Positions 15,322 through 24,418 of a stretch of 64,000 nucleotides of DNA are shown piece by piece. The DNA comes from PALSA-600 sp037142875. GTDB lineage: Bacteria; Actinomycetota; Thermoleophilia; Gaiellales; Gaiellaceae. A program made the translations under genes and the position numbers. Within the stretch, counting starts at the first letter, position 1, and every line of letters begins with the position of its first letter. The notes below the pieces were generated by a model. The model was not told where the DNA came from. It did no database searches and saw nothing but the letters and a program-made list of their open reading frames with translations. The stretch is taken from NCBI GenBank assembly GCA_037142875.1, contig JBAWZV010000005.1, positions 62,001 through 126,000 of the forward strand, given 5' to 3'.

Positions 15322-17128
15322 GTGCGGGATCTGCGGACTCCTTGGTAGGGACGCGCCCGACCCAAGTCTGGTCGAAGGCATGAACGCGGCGATCGTACAT
15401 CGCGGCCCCGACCATGGCGCGGTCGAGGCTTATGGCCGCTGCGTGCTCGGATACCGGCGGCTGTCGGTTCTCGACCTCCACACAGGCAACCAGCCGTTCG
15501 CAAACGAGCGCCGCGACGTTGTCTGCGTGTTCAACGGCGAGCTCTACAACTTCCGTGAGCTGCGGGACGAGCTGGAGGCGCTCGGCCACGAGATTCCCGG
15601 CACCGGAGACTCGCCGCTGATCCCCCACGCCTACGAGCAGTGGGGTCTCGACTTCGCCTCGCACCTCGACGGGATGTTCGCGCTCGCGATCTGGGACCGC
15701 TCCCGCGAGCGCCTCGTGCTCGCCCGCGATCGTCTGGGCAAGAAGCCGCTTGTCTACAGCGAGCTGCCCGACGGGAGCCTCGCATTTGCCTCCGAGACGA
15801 AGGCGCTCCTGCGACTCCCCGGCCTCTCGCGCGAGCTCGACCTGCAGCAGCTCGACGCGTTCCTGGCGCTGCAGTACGTCCCCCGGTCGGGACTCCGCGC
15901 GGTTTCGAAGGTACCGCCCGGCTCGATCCTGGTCGCCGAGAACGGCACGGTTCGCACCGAGCGCTACTGGTCGCCGACGCCGCTTCGCGAGACGCTCTCG
16001 CACCCGGAGTGGATCGAACGCGTGCGCAGCGAGGTGACCGCAGCGGTTGAGCGACGACTGGTCGCCGACGTGCCGCTCGGTGCGCTCCTGTCCGGCGGCA
16101 TCGACTCGTCGATCGTCGTCGCGGTGATGGCCCGGGCCTCAACCGATCCGGTGCGGACGTTCACGATTGCGTTCCCCGACAGACGCTACGACGAGCGCAG
16201 CTACGCCCGCGCCGTCGCCGAGCGCTACGGAACAACCCACGAGGAGATCGAGGTGAGTGCCGGGCCGGAGCTCCTCGACCGGGTGGCGCGCTCGTTCGAC
16301 GAGCCGTTCGGCGACGAGGCGGCGCTCCCGACGCTGATGGTGTGCGAGGCGACGCGGCGACACGTCAAGGTCGCGCTCGTCGGTGACGGCGGAGATGAGG
16401 CGTTCGGTGGCTACGAGCGCTACCGGGCACACGAGCTCGCGGGCCGCGTGCCGCGGAGCCTGGCGCGGATCGGGGCCGGCCTGCTCGGCGCGGCTCCCGC
16501 GGCCCGGCGTGAGCCGCGCTCGACGCTCTTCCGCGCACGCCGGTTCCTCGACGTCGCCGCCCAGCCGGCGGCCGCGCGCTACGGACACATCGTCGAGGTC
16601 TTCCCGCTCGAGCTGCGCCGGCGCCTCTGGACAGACGCCGCGCGCGCCCAGGCGACCGAGACGCTCCTTCCCTCGGGCGACGATCTGCGGATCGTCGACA
16701 TCGAGTCGTACCTTGCAGGCGACCTGCTCCCGAAGGCCGACATCGCATCGATGGCGGTCTCGCTCGAGCTCCGCGCGCCGTTCCTCGACCACCACGTGCT
16801 CGAGGTCGGCCTCGGCCTCCCGACCGAGCTCGCGGGCGGAAAGCGCGCGCTGCGCCAGGCATTCGCGGCGGACCTGCCGCCCGAGATCGTGGCGCGGGGA
16901 AAGACCGGGTTCGGCGTCCCACTCGACCGCTGGTTCCGTGAAGAGCTCCGGGACACGGCTCACGACCTGCTCCTTGGAGGCCCCGACCGGGGGCTCTTCG
17001 ACCGCCGCGAGCTCGAGCGGCTGCTCGCCGACCACGAGGCCCGACGCGCGGACCACGGGCACCGTCTGTGGTGTCTGTGCATGCTGGAGCTGTGGCAGCG
17101 CACGCACATCGAGGGGAGTCGGGCATGA
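15320..17128 (+). CDS. asnB: Asparagine synthase (glutamine-hydrolysing), 602 aa
   Basis: MCGICG exposes the Cys2 nucleophile of the N-terminal glutaminase domain after Met removal; VHRGPDH and NGELYNF complete the glutamine site. The synthetase half carries the pyrophosphate loop LLSGGIDSS at about residues 257-264 and KADIASMAVSLELRAPFLDH near 480. It converts an aspartate-like carboxylate to the amide using glutamine and ATP. Copies in surface-glycan clusters often amidate uronic acids or amino-acid decorations instead of making free asparagine; that is inference here. It is followed by a membrane GT gene with an ATGA overlap. Confidence 0.92.
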   Translation: MCGICGLLGRDAPDPSLVEGMNAAIVHRGPDHGAVEAYGRCVLGYRRLSVLDLHTGNQPFANERRDVVCVFNGELYNFRELRDELEALGHEIPGTGDSPLIPHAYEQWGLDFASHLDGMFALAIWDRSRERLVLARDRLGKKPLVYSELPDGSLAFASETKALLRLPGLSRELDLQQLDAFLALQYVPRSGLRAVSKVPPGSILVAENGTVRTERYWSPTPLRETLSHPEWIERVRSEVTAAVERRLVADVPLGALLSGGIDSSIVVAVMARASTDPVRTFTIAFPDRRYDERSYARAVAERYGTTHEEIEVSAGPELLDRVARSFDEPFGDEAALPTLMVCEATRRHVKVALVGDGGDEAFGGYERYRAHELAGRVPRSLARIGAGLLGAAPAARREPRSTLFRARRFLDVAAQPAAARYGHIVEVFPLELRRRLWTDAARAQATETLLPSGDDLRIVDIESYLAGDLLPKADIASMAVSLELRAPFLDHHVLEVGLGLPTELAGGKRALRQAFAADLPPEIVARGKTGFGVPLDRWFREELRDTAHDLLLGGPDRGLFDRRELERLLADHEARRADHGHRLWCLCMLELWQRTHIEGSRA

Positions 17129-18393
17129 GACGGAGCCGTGCGATCACCCTCGTGCTCGCCGCATGCGTCCTCCCGCGGGTCGCGGTGGCCGTGCATGAGA
17201 AGGCCGCGTTGCTGCTCGTCCCCGAGAAGTCGGACATCATCGCGCGCCTGCTCGTGCGCACCGGGACGTTCGGCTTCGTCCCAGGTGAGCCCTCGGCCTA
17301 CACCCAGCCGCTCTACGGCTGGTTTCTCGCCACGATCTACTGGACCCTCGGCCGAAACTGGTGGTCGCTCTCCACGGCCCAGATCGCAGTTTCGGCCGCG
17401 ACGGCAGTTCTCGTCTACGAGATCGGGCGGCGGTACCTGACGGGCCGTATCGGCCTGATCGCCGCGCTCCTCTGGACGCTCCAGCCCTACCTCGTCTGGC
17501 ACGACCTCCACGTCAACCGCGAGATCCTCGACCAGCTGCTCGGGGCGGGGATGTTCGCGCTCGCGCTCGTCGCCGCCGGAAGCAGCCGCCTGCGCCCCGC
17601 TCTGCTCCTCGGCGCCGTCACGGGCGTTGCGATTCTCTCGAACACGCGCCTGGTCGCGCTGCCAATCGCGTTTGGGCTCTACCTCCTGTGGCGCCGCTCC
17701 GGGTGGATCGCAGCGCTCCTCGTGCCCGTCCTGGCGCTCGTCATGCTCGCACCGTGGATGGTCCGCAACAAGGCGCAGGTCGGCTGTGTCGCGATCACGA
17801 CGGACGCACGCGCTCTCTGGAAGGCAAACAACCTCGGCACCTACGACACGCTCCGCCACGGACTGTGGATCGACGATGTGCCCGACATTCCGCAGCGCCA
17901 ACAGGACCCGCGACCGCTCCTCTGGTACACGCCGCAGGAGGCCGGCACCTACTACGACACCCACGGGGTCCAGATCCCGCTCGACGAGTGCGCGCAGGAG
18001 CACCACTACGAGCACCTCGTCGTCCAGTTCCTCGAGCACCACCCGGTCGAGAAGGTGAAGCTGATGGTGCAGGCGACCGAGATGCTCTGGGACCCGCGCC
18101 TACGGCTCGACAACGGCGCGTCGAGCGGCAGCACGCAGGTGCGACGCTACGCCGAGCCCCTCTACGTGATCCCGCTGTACCTGCTTGCGATCGCCGGGCT
18201 GTTCCTCGTCACCCCCGCGTTCCGGGTGCTCGCCGGGACGTTCCTCGTCTACGAGACGCTGGCTGCCTGGGTGTTCGCCGGGACGACGCGCTACAGGGTG
18301 CCGTGGGACTTCGTGCTGGCGCTGCTCGCCGCCGCGGCGATCGACCGGATGCCCTGGTCGAGGTGGCCGGTGCGGCGGCCACCGAGCCAGTAG
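17125..18393 (+). CDS. Polytopic GT39/GT83-like membrane glycosyltransferase, 422 aa
   Basis: A chain of hydrophobic segments with aromatic loops (GFVPGEPSAYTQPLYGWF, LVWHDLHVNREILDQLLGAG) resembles ArnT/PMT-type enzymes that use polyprenyl-phosphate sugars on the outer membrane face. An extracytoplasmic loop of about 90 residues (DARALWKANNLGTYDTL onward) precedes the last membrane pair. ATG 17125 overlaps the asnB stop (ATGA) with GAGGGGAG upstream. Its last 103 nt overlap the convergent GT4 gene. Acceptor unknown. Confidence 0.78.
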   Translation: MRRSRAITLVLAACVLPRVAVAVHEKAALLLVPEKSDIIARLLVRTGTFGFVPGEPSAYTQPLYGWFLATIYWTLGRNWWSLSTAQIAVSAATAVLVYEIGRRYLTGRIGLIAALLWTLQPYLVWHDLHVNREILDQLLGAGMFALALVAAGSSRLRPALLLGAVTGVAILSNTRLVALPIAFGLYLLWRRSGWIAALLVPVLALVMLAPWMVRNKAQVGCVAITTDARALWKANNLGTYDTLRHGLWIDDVPDIPQRQQDPRPLLWYTPQEAGTYYDTHGVQIPLDECAQEHHYEHLVVQFLEHHPVEKVKLMVQATEMLWDPRLRLDNGASSGSTQVRRYAEPLYVIPLYLLAIAGLFLVTPAFRVLAGTFLVYETLAAWVFAGTTRYRVPWDFVLALLAAAAIDRMPWSRWPVRRPPSQ

Positions 18394-19460
18394 CGGTAGA
18401 CCTCCTCGGTCCGCTCGGTGCAGCGGTCCTCGGGGAAGCGCTCCAGGGCGCGCCTGCGGGCCTCCCGGCCCATCTCGGCTGCGCGGGCCGGGTCGGCGGC
18501 AAGCTCAAGCATCGCCTGGGCGAGCGGCTCGGACTCACCGGGCGGCACGAGCAGCCCGGTCTCGCCTTCGCGGACGAGGTCTTCGAGACCACCGATCGAG
18601 GCGGCGATCACGGGCCGGGCCCGCTCCATCGCCTCGAGGGCGACCATGCCGAAGCCTTCGCCGAGTGACGGGACGACGACGGCGAGCGAGTCCTCGATCG
18701 CCTGCTGAACCGGCGTGACATGACCGAGGAAGCGGACGGCTTCCGAGAGGCCGAGCTCGCGCATCAGGTCCTTGAGGCCGTGCTCGAGCACGCCACGCCC
18801 GGCGATGTCAAGTCGGGCGTCGGGGCGCACGTCGAGCACCTGGCGGAAGGCCCGCAGCAGCACGACGTGGCCCTTGATCGGGATGAGGCGACCGACGCAC
18901 AGGAACCGCGGCGCGGGATCGGTGTACGGCTTCGGCTCGACCCCGGCGCCGATCCCGTAGTGGACGATCTCGAAGTCCGGCTCCGCGAACCCTTCGGTCT
19001 CGGCGAGGTAGCGGGCGAGGCCGCGTGAGATCGCGATCTGGCGGTGGGCCATCGCGCCGATCGTGCGATCGCCGAGCGCGAAGACGCGACCCTCGCGGAA
19101 CTCGTTGAAGCCGTGCTTCGTCGAGAGGCGGATCGGCACACCGGCGAGCGTTCCGGCCGTCTGCCCGTAGGCGTCGGCGTGGACGAGGTGGGTGTGGAGG
19201 ATCGTCGGGCGGTGGTTGACGAGGTAGCCGAGCACCCGCATGAACGTGCCGGGGTCGACATCCGTGTGCATCGGGATGCCGTGCACGGGGACGCCCCCGG
19301 CCTCGAGCTCCCGGGCGAACTCCCACGCGCCCGGCTCGTGCTCGTGGAGCATCAGGAAGCGGATGTCCCAGCCGCGCGCCTTGAGGTCGGGCAGCAGCTG
19401 GAGGAGGTGAGCCTCGGAGCCGGAGATGCCGGCGACCTTCTGGGCGTGGAGGACGATCAT
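18291..19460 (-). CDS. GT4 family glycosyltransferase, 389 aa
   Basis: MIVLHAQKVAGISGSEAHLLQLLP is a GT-B entry strand. HTHLVHADAY and STKHGFNEF are sugar-site segments seen in WcaL/PimB-like enzymes. LGEGFGMVALEAM holds EX7E. The predicted end is a basic, Ala/Ser-rich tail (RSIAAAASSASTKS) that runs 103 nt into the convergent membrane GT gene; an earlier authentic stop is not present in frame. ATG 19460 overlaps the stop of the next GT gene upstream (ATGA). Confidence 0.87.
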   Translation of the reverse strand: MIVLHAQKVAGISGSEAHLLQLLPDLKARGWDIRFLMLHEHEPGAWEFARELEAGGVPVHGIPMHTDVDPGTFMRVLGYLVNHRPTILHTHLVHADAYGQTAGTLAGVPIRLSTKHGFNEFREGRVFALGDRTIGAMAHRQIAISRGLARYLAETEGFAEPDFEIVHYGIGAGVEPKPYTDPAPRFLCVGRLIPIKGHVVLLRAFRQVLDVRPDARLDIAGRGVLEHGLKDLMRELGLSEAVRFLGHVTPVQQAIEDSLAVVVPSLGEGFGMVALEAMERARPVIAASIGGLEDLVREGETGLLVPPGESEPLAQAMLELAADPARAAEMGREARRRALERFPEDRCTERTEEVYRYWLGGRRTGHLDQGIRSIAAAASSASTKSHGTL

Positions 19461-20446
19461 CGCGTTGCCACCCGGTGGACCTCGTCGGCCCAGTGTGCGA
19501 CGGAGTGGCGCGCCTCGACGGCGAGACGAAGCCGATGGCCGAGCGCGTTGCGGTCGGTGTCGCGCAGGGCTCGGAGCCGCGCGGCGAGATCCTCGGGGTC
19601 GTTGCGGTCGAAGCGCAGCTCGGCAGGCAGCACGTCGTCGAAGCCCGCGTTCGATGCGAGCACGGGCATGCACGTGGCAGCAGCCTCGTAGACGACCTTG
19701 TCGAGCGCTCCTTCGCGCATGTTGTTCACGAGCACATCCTTCCGAGAGAGCAACGCCGGGACGTCAGCGTACGCAACTGGCTCCTCCACGTGGGCGCCGA
19801 GCGCCTCAAGGCGGGCCCGTTCCGCGCGCTCCTCGTCCGTGAACGACGGCCCGCGGAGCTCCAGATCGACGTCTGCGAGCGCTGCCGCACGCACGATCGT
19901 CTCGAAGCCCTTGGCGGGCGACGTGCGTCCGAGGGAGACGATCCGGAGCCGCTCGGCGGGTGCGCGTTCGACGCAGGCGAACTCGGCAAGGTCGATCCCG
20001 TGGCCGATCGCGACGACCTTCGGTGACGAGAGCGGGAACGACCGCTCGTCGACGGTCAGGACGGCGCTCGCGACCCGCTCGGCGAGAGAGAGCGTCCGCG
20101 ACGGCTTCCAGTGCGTGAACCAGAGCAGGATCGGTACCCGGCGCGGGCGCACGACCGGTGCGGCGACGACGGCGAGGAGCGGCACCATGTGGACGAAGAC
20201 CGCGGCGGGGCGGTCGTGCAGTTCGGCGTTGAGCGCGGCGATGTAGCGGCGGCCTCGTTCGACGCGGGAGGCGGCCCCGAACACGCGGACGTGGCAGTTC
20301 GAGGGGAGCACACCGTCGACGGCCGCGTCGGCCAGCACCGCCACCTCGTCGAAGCGCTCGGCGAGCGCCCGGATCTTCGGGATGGTGGCAGCGAGCACCG
20401 GATGCTCCGGATCGATCTGCTGAGTGACGAAGACGAGCCTGCTCAT
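19457..20446 (-). CDS. GT4-like glycosyltransferase, 329 aa
   Basis: The start MSRLVFVTQQIDPEHPVLAA and the linker GRTSPAKGFETIVRAA identify a GT-B enzyme of the GT4 kind. The usual EX7E is relaxed here (EGALDKVVYE has eight residues between the glutamates), followed by AATCMPVLASNAGFDDV. It lies in a five-gene minus-strand run with 4-nt overlaps to the GT4 gene downstream and the acetyltransferase gene upstream. Sugar specificity cannot be read. Confidence 0.83.
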   Translation of the reverse strand: MSRLVFVTQQIDPEHPVLAATIPKIRALAERFDEVAVLADAAVDGVLPSNCHVRVFGAASRVERGRRYIAALNAELHDRPAAVFVHMVPLLAVVAAPVVRPRRVPILLWFTHWKPSRTLSLAERVASAVLTVDERSFPLSSPKVVAIGHGIDLAEFACVERAPAERLRIVSLGRTSPAKGFETIVRAAALADVDLELRGPSFTDEERAERARLEALGAHVEEPVAYADVPALLSRKDVLVNNMREGALDKVVYEAAATCMPVLASNAGFDDVLPAELRFDRNDPEDLAARLRALRDTDRNALGHRLRLAVEARHSVAHWADEVHRVATR

Positions 20447-21276
20447 ACGAAGTCGAGGTCCCCGAGCTGCAGGTGGACCGCCGCCGGCAGGTTGACGCCC
20501 GGGTCGAGGGCCTTGCCGAGGACGCGCAGGCGCCGGTTGGTCGGGACGTACCCCGCACGGGCATACCGGCCGCGTTCGCCGGGTGGCGGTGCCGCGACGA
20601 CCGCGGGCCCCGCCGCGGCGGCGGTTGCCGCGCGCAGGAGGCCACCGTCGGAGAGCGCAAGCATCCCGGCCTTACCCCGGCGGCCGATCACGGCGACGCC
20701 GTCGCCCTCGAGCAACGTGTACGGCCGGGGGCACGCCGCGAAGCGCCAGTTGAGCCAGGCGTCGTCGCGCACGATCTCGCCCTCTCTCCCCGACGGCGCG
20801 GTATCGACAAACCGCTCGACGGTGCAGGCGGCCTGGCGCGCAGGCAGCAGCCGCGGGCGCGCCCACAGGCGGATCGAAGGCAGCCGCGTCCACCCGAGCC
20901 GCGCGGCGAGGATCGGCTCGGAGGCGGCGTTCGGAACGACGAGCAGCAGCCCTACCCCCAGCTCACGCGCCCGCTCCTCGTTTGCCTGCTGAAGCCGCGT
21001 GAACCAGCCGCGACCCTGCGCGGCCGGATCGGTCGCGAGGCGAACCGCGATCCCGACCTCGACGTCGGCCCCCGCGATCGTCATCCGCACGAAGCTCAGG
21101 GCGACGGAGGCGACGACGGCGCCGTCCTCCTCACCAAGCAGCACCGACGACGGTCGCACGGGGTTTCGCTCGTGGAACCACTCGAGCTCGCCCTCGTCAG
21201 GCTCGCCACCCCAGACGCGTACCGTCAGCGCAGCGAGGTCGCTGCGCCGTGAGGAGTCGTACGGGACGATCCCCAC
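20443..21276 (-). CDS. GNAT family N-acetyltransferase, 277 aa
   Basis: The N-terminal half holds one GNAT fold: VGIAVRLATDPAAQGRGWFT contains the acetyl-CoA loop (Q-x-x-G-x-G-like, QGRGW). GLLLVVPNAASEPILAARLGW is the following strand-helix. The C-terminal 110 residues are a less recognisable extension with Ala/Pro-rich stretches. In glycan clusters such proteins acylate amino sugars or peptide parts of the polymer. GTG 21276 is the start; the stop overlaps the GT gene downstream. It shares the transcript with the polysaccharide deacetylase upstream (12-nt gap). Confidence 0.8.
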   Translation of the reverse strand: MGIVPYDSSRRSDLAALTVRVWGGEPDEGELEWFHERNPVRPSSVLLGEEDGAVVASVALSFVRMTIAGADVEVGIAVRLATDPAAQGRGWFTRLQQANEERARELGVGLLLVVPNAASEPILAARLGWTRLPSIRLWARPRLLPARQAACTVERFVDTAPSGREGEIVRDDAWLNWRFAACPRPYTLLEGDGVAVIGRRGKAGMLALSDGGLLRAATAAAAGPAVVAAPPPGERGRYARAGYVPTNRRLRVLGKALDPGVNLPAAVHLQLGDLDFV

Positions 21277-21288
21277 GAGGCGGCGCGG

Positions 21289-22179
21289 CTACCTGGTCGA
21301 GGTGCCGAGTGCCTGGTTGAACAGACGCCGCGCGTGCGTGCCCGCCACGGTGTCCTTGATCGCGATCAGGTCGCAGGCGCCGGCGAGCACGAGCTCGAAG
21401 GTGCGGGCCGGGTAGGGCTCGACGTTGTAGCGACCGAGCCGAAACGGGTTTGTCCCCTGGCCGTTCGAGCGGGAGATCGAGGTGAACGCGATCTCGTAGC
21501 CCGCCTGCTTGAGGAGGCTCTCGTGCACCGGGTGGAAGTGAGCCTCCGAGCCCTTCACGTAGGCGTAGGCGCGCACAGGGCGCTCCAGGCGCTCCTCCAG
21601 CTTCAGCTTCGAGACGGCGATCTCACGGACGGACTCGTCGAGTGAGACGTCGGCGAGCGGCCGGTGGGCGATCCCGTGCGACTCGACGCGGACGCCGCCT
21701 GCGTCGAGCTCGCGCATCAGCCCCCAGTCGAGCGTCGGGTTGCGGACGCCGCGCTCGACGAGACGCATCTCGTGGGGCAGCGGGGTCTCGTCGTCCATGT
21801 AGGCGACCGGGACGAAGATGACGGCCGGGAAGCCGTGCTTCTGCAGCACCGGCAGGGCGTTCTCGAGGATGTCGCGGTAGCCGTCGTCGAACGTGATCAG
21901 CACGGCCTTGCTGGGCAGCGGCGTGCCGAGGGTGTAGTGGTCGAGGACGGCGTCGAGGTCGACGACCTCGTACCCGAGCTCGGTCACCTGCGCGAGCTGC
22001 TCGTCGAACCGACCGACCGGAACGGTGGTCGGATTGTCGGGAATGTCGTTGATCTTGTGGTACATCAGGACGCGCAGCGTGCTCGACCCGTTCGGGCCCA
22101 GCCGGAACGCCGTGGACGTCTCGCCGATCGTGCGGTAGAGGGCATTCTTGACGACCTGCTTGGCCTGCTGCGCAGTCAT
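21289..22179 (-). CDS. Polysaccharide deacetylase family protein, 296 aa
   Basis: The NodB core is clear: RVLMYHKIND, then AVLITFDDGYRDI with the catalytic/metal Asp pair, and VESHGIAHRPLADV with the metal-binding histidines. It lacks a clear signal peptide, which suggests an enzyme acting on cytoplasmic lipid-linked glycan or non-classical export. It would remove N-acetyl groups from an amino sugar, perhaps balanced by the adjacent GNAT enzyme. The start overlaps the GT4 gene upstream (ATGA). Confidence 0.88.
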   Translation of the reverse strand: MTAQQAKQVVKNALYRTIGETSTAFRLGPNGSSTLRVLMYHKINDIPDNPTTVPVGRFDEQLAQVTELGYEVVDLDAVLDHYTLGTPLPSKAVLITFDDGYRDILENALPVLQKHGFPAVIFVPVAYMDDETPLPHEMRLVERGVRNPTLDWGLMRELDAGGVRVESHGIAHRPLADVSLDESVREIAVSKLKLEERLERPVRAYAYVKGSEAHFHPVHESLLKQAGYEIAFTSISRSNGQGTNPFRLGRYNVEPYPARTFELVLAGACDLIAIKDTVAGTHARRLFNQALGTSTR

Positions 22180-23315
22180 GAGGCCGAAAGTGTACGCCGC
22201 ACGACCCCGGCGAGGTTGTCGGCAAAGTCATCGGGGGTGGCGTACCAGCGGGCGGCGCTCGCAGCGGCGCCCTCGGCCAGCCGTGCCGCCAGCTCGCGGT
22301 CGGAGAGGACACGGACGAGCGCCTCGGCGAGTTCCGCGTCGGAGGAGACGAGCAGGCCGTTGACGCCGTCTTCGATCACGTCCCGGATGCCGCCAACTGC
22401 CATCCCGATCGCGGGGCGGCCGCGCAGGAACGCCTCGATCAGTACGCGCCCGAGGCCTTCGGAGCGCGACGGCAGGACAAGGCAGGTCGCGGCGTCGAGC
22501 GCGGTGGCGACCTCCTCGGGGGTCAGCCGCTCGACCCACTCGGTCTGGCCGGGAACGTCGCGCAGGAGCTGTGTGGGGATCTCGGGCTGCGTGCCTCGCC
22601 CGACGAGCCGCAGGGTCGCGTCGGGCACGCGCGGTGCGGCTGCACGCCAGGCGTTCGCGAGGCCGTCGACGTTCTTGTAGCGCTCGAGCACCCCGATGAA
22701 GAGGGCGGCAGGCTGCTCCGGGAGCGGCACGGTCGGGGAGTCCAGGAAACGGCCGAGGTCGGAGTAGGTCGCGAACTCGGCGATCGGCTCGAGCCCCTGC
22801 TCACGAACGAGGGCGGAGGTGTACGGGGAGATCGACCGGACGGCGTCGGCGTGGCGCAGGCCCCAGAGGGCGATCGCGTCGGCGACCGGTGAGAGCGCAC
22901 GCCGAAGCGGCGAGCCGTACATCCGCGTCGCGGTACGCCAGTCGCCGTGCACCTCGACAATCAGCTTTGCCCGGACGCGCGCGAGGCGGATCAGCGCCGC
23001 CTCGTACGGGCTCTGGGCGACGACCGCCTCGGGCCTGAACTCCCGGACGATGCGCCGGACATGGCCCGGGAGCAGGAGGTAGAAGAGCAGGCCGTCGAGC
23101 CGTCCGCCGCGACCGACGAGCCGGAAGACGCCGTCGTCGCTTGGCCCGGCCGCCCCCCCCGCAGCGAGCACCCGCAGGGTGAAGCGCTCGCGGAGCGCAT
23201 CGAACTTCCGCGTCAACGCGGGTGAGAGCGGCAGCTCGTAGTGCATGCGGGCCACCATCAGCAGACGCGGCCTTGCAGAGATGGCGCTGCCGTTCACGTG
23301 CCCGACGTTACTCAT
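22176..23315 (-). CDS. GT4 family glycosyltransferase, 379 aa
   Basis: Starts at ATG 23315; about 16 polar residues precede the first strand (RPRLLMVARMHYELPLS). LIVEVHGDWR and RSISPYTSALVREQG mark the acceptor domain. SRSEGLGRVLIEAFLRG contains EX7E and is followed by GMAVGGIRDVIEDGVNG, standard for GT4. The frame runs open far upstream, but those codons overlap the next GT gene in another frame. Both ends are coupled to neighbours by 4-nt overlaps. Confidence 0.88.
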   Translation of the reverse strand: MSNVGHVNGSAISARPRLLMVARMHYELPLSPALTRKFDALRERFTLRVLAAGGAAGPSDDGVFRLVGRGGRLDGLLFYLLLPGHVRRIVREFRPEAVVAQSPYEAALIRLARVRAKLIVEVHGDWRTATRMYGSPLRRALSPVADAIALWGLRHADAVRSISPYTSALVREQGLEPIAEFATYSDLGRFLDSPTVPLPEQPAALFIGVLERYKNVDGLANAWRAAAPRVPDATLRLVGRGTQPEIPTQLLRDVPGQTEWVERLTPEEVATALDAATCLVLPSRSEGLGRVLIEAFLRGRPAIGMAVGGIRDVIEDGVNGLLVSSDAELAEALVRVLSDRELAARLAEGAAASAARWYATPDDFADNLAGVVRRTLSAS

Positions 23316-24418
23316 AGGCGCGCAGCCGAGAGGAGGATCTGCTCGAGACGTCCGTAGACGCTCTCGGCCGCGTAGCTCGCAACCGACGGGGCGGCGTTCG
23401 CGCGCAGCGAGGCGGAGAGCTCGGCGTCGCCGAAGAATCGCTCGACGGCGGCGGTGAGCACGTTCACGTCGCCCGGCTCGACGATCAGGCCGTTGTGCTC
23501 GTGGCGCACGACCTCGGCGACGCCGCCGGTGCGGGTCGCGATCACCGGGGTGCCGACGGCGAGCGTCTCGACGACCGTGTGGGGGAAGTTCTCCCAGGAG
23601 GACGAGAGGATCCCGGCGTCGGCGGCTGCGAATAGCTCCAGCACGCGCGAGCGGGGCACGGGTCCGAGAAACCGCGCGTAGCCGAGCTGCTCGAGCGCGG
23701 CGCGGTCGGGCCCGTCTCCTGCGATCACCAGGGCGATGCCGGCTCGGCGGGCGGCCTCGATCGCGAGCTCGAGCGACTTCTGCGCGGTCAGGCGGCCCGC
23801 AAAGACGAGCGTCGGCCCCTCGAACCCGAGCTCGGCGCGGAGCTCGTCGCGGGGTCGCAGTTCGGGGAGCGGCGGCGCCGGGTTCGGCAGCACCGTCGCG
23901 TGGTTCGCAGCGACGCGCCAGCCGAGCGCGAGCTCGTGGAGGTACGACGACGGGGTGACGACGTGAGCGGCTCGGCGGGCGTCGGCGTCGCGGAGGAGCC
24001 GCAGCGGCAGGGTGAGGGCGTTTGGCTGGCGCTGGAAGTCCTCGAGCGATCCGCGCCACAGGCCCCAGCGGCGCGCGCGCTCGTACGCCGGGTCGGCGGT
24101 GAGCTTCACGACGAAGGGCGTGTGGGTCGCAAGCGCCCCGAGCGACGACCGGCCGAACATCCCGGTCGTGTAGATCACGTCGGCCCGCAGCGCGCGCGCC
24201 GCGATCTGCCGGACGCTGTCGGCGTGGCGGACACCCGGCGGGAGCGAGCGGCGCACCCAGTGGATCGCGTAGTCCTCCGGGGCAGGCTGGGCGTCGGCCG
24301 TGATGACGACCTCGACGGAGTGCCCACGGCCGCGCAGGAAGGCCGCGACCTCGGGGGCATGCGACGCCGGCCCGCCGACATCAGGCGGCCAGATTCCGGA
24401 GACGACGAGGATCTTCAT
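23312..24418 (-). CDS. GT4 family glycosyltransferase, 368 aa
   Basis: MKILVVSGIWPPDVGGPASHAPEV is a classical GT4 N-terminus with the nucleotide-site glycine loop. VFAGRLTAQKSLELAIEAA opens the C-terminal domain and SSWENFPHTVVETLAVG contains EX7E, then IATRTGGVAEVV. It closely follows the pattern of PimA/PimB-like mannosyltransferases. ATG 24418 overlaps the stop of the flippase gene upstream. A long in-frame extension toward 25891 is ignored because it overlaps the flippase. Confidence 0.9.
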   Translation of the reverse strand: MKILVVSGIWPPDVGGPASHAPEVAAFLRGRGHSVEVVITADAQPAPEDYAIHWVRRSLPPGVRHADSVRQIAARALRADVIYTTGMFGRSSLGALATHTPFVVKLTADPAYERARRWGLWRGSLEDFQRQPNALTLPLRLLRDADARRAAHVVTPSSYLHELALGWRVAANHATVLPNPAPPLPELRPRDELRAELGFEGPTLVFAGRLTAQKSLELAIEAARRAGIALVIAGDGPDRAALEQLGYARFLGPVPRSRVLELFAAADAGILSSSWENFPHTVVETLAVGTPVIATRTGGVAEVVRHEHNGLIVEPGDVNVLTAAVERFFGDAELSASLRANAAPSVASYAAESVYGRLEQILLSAARL

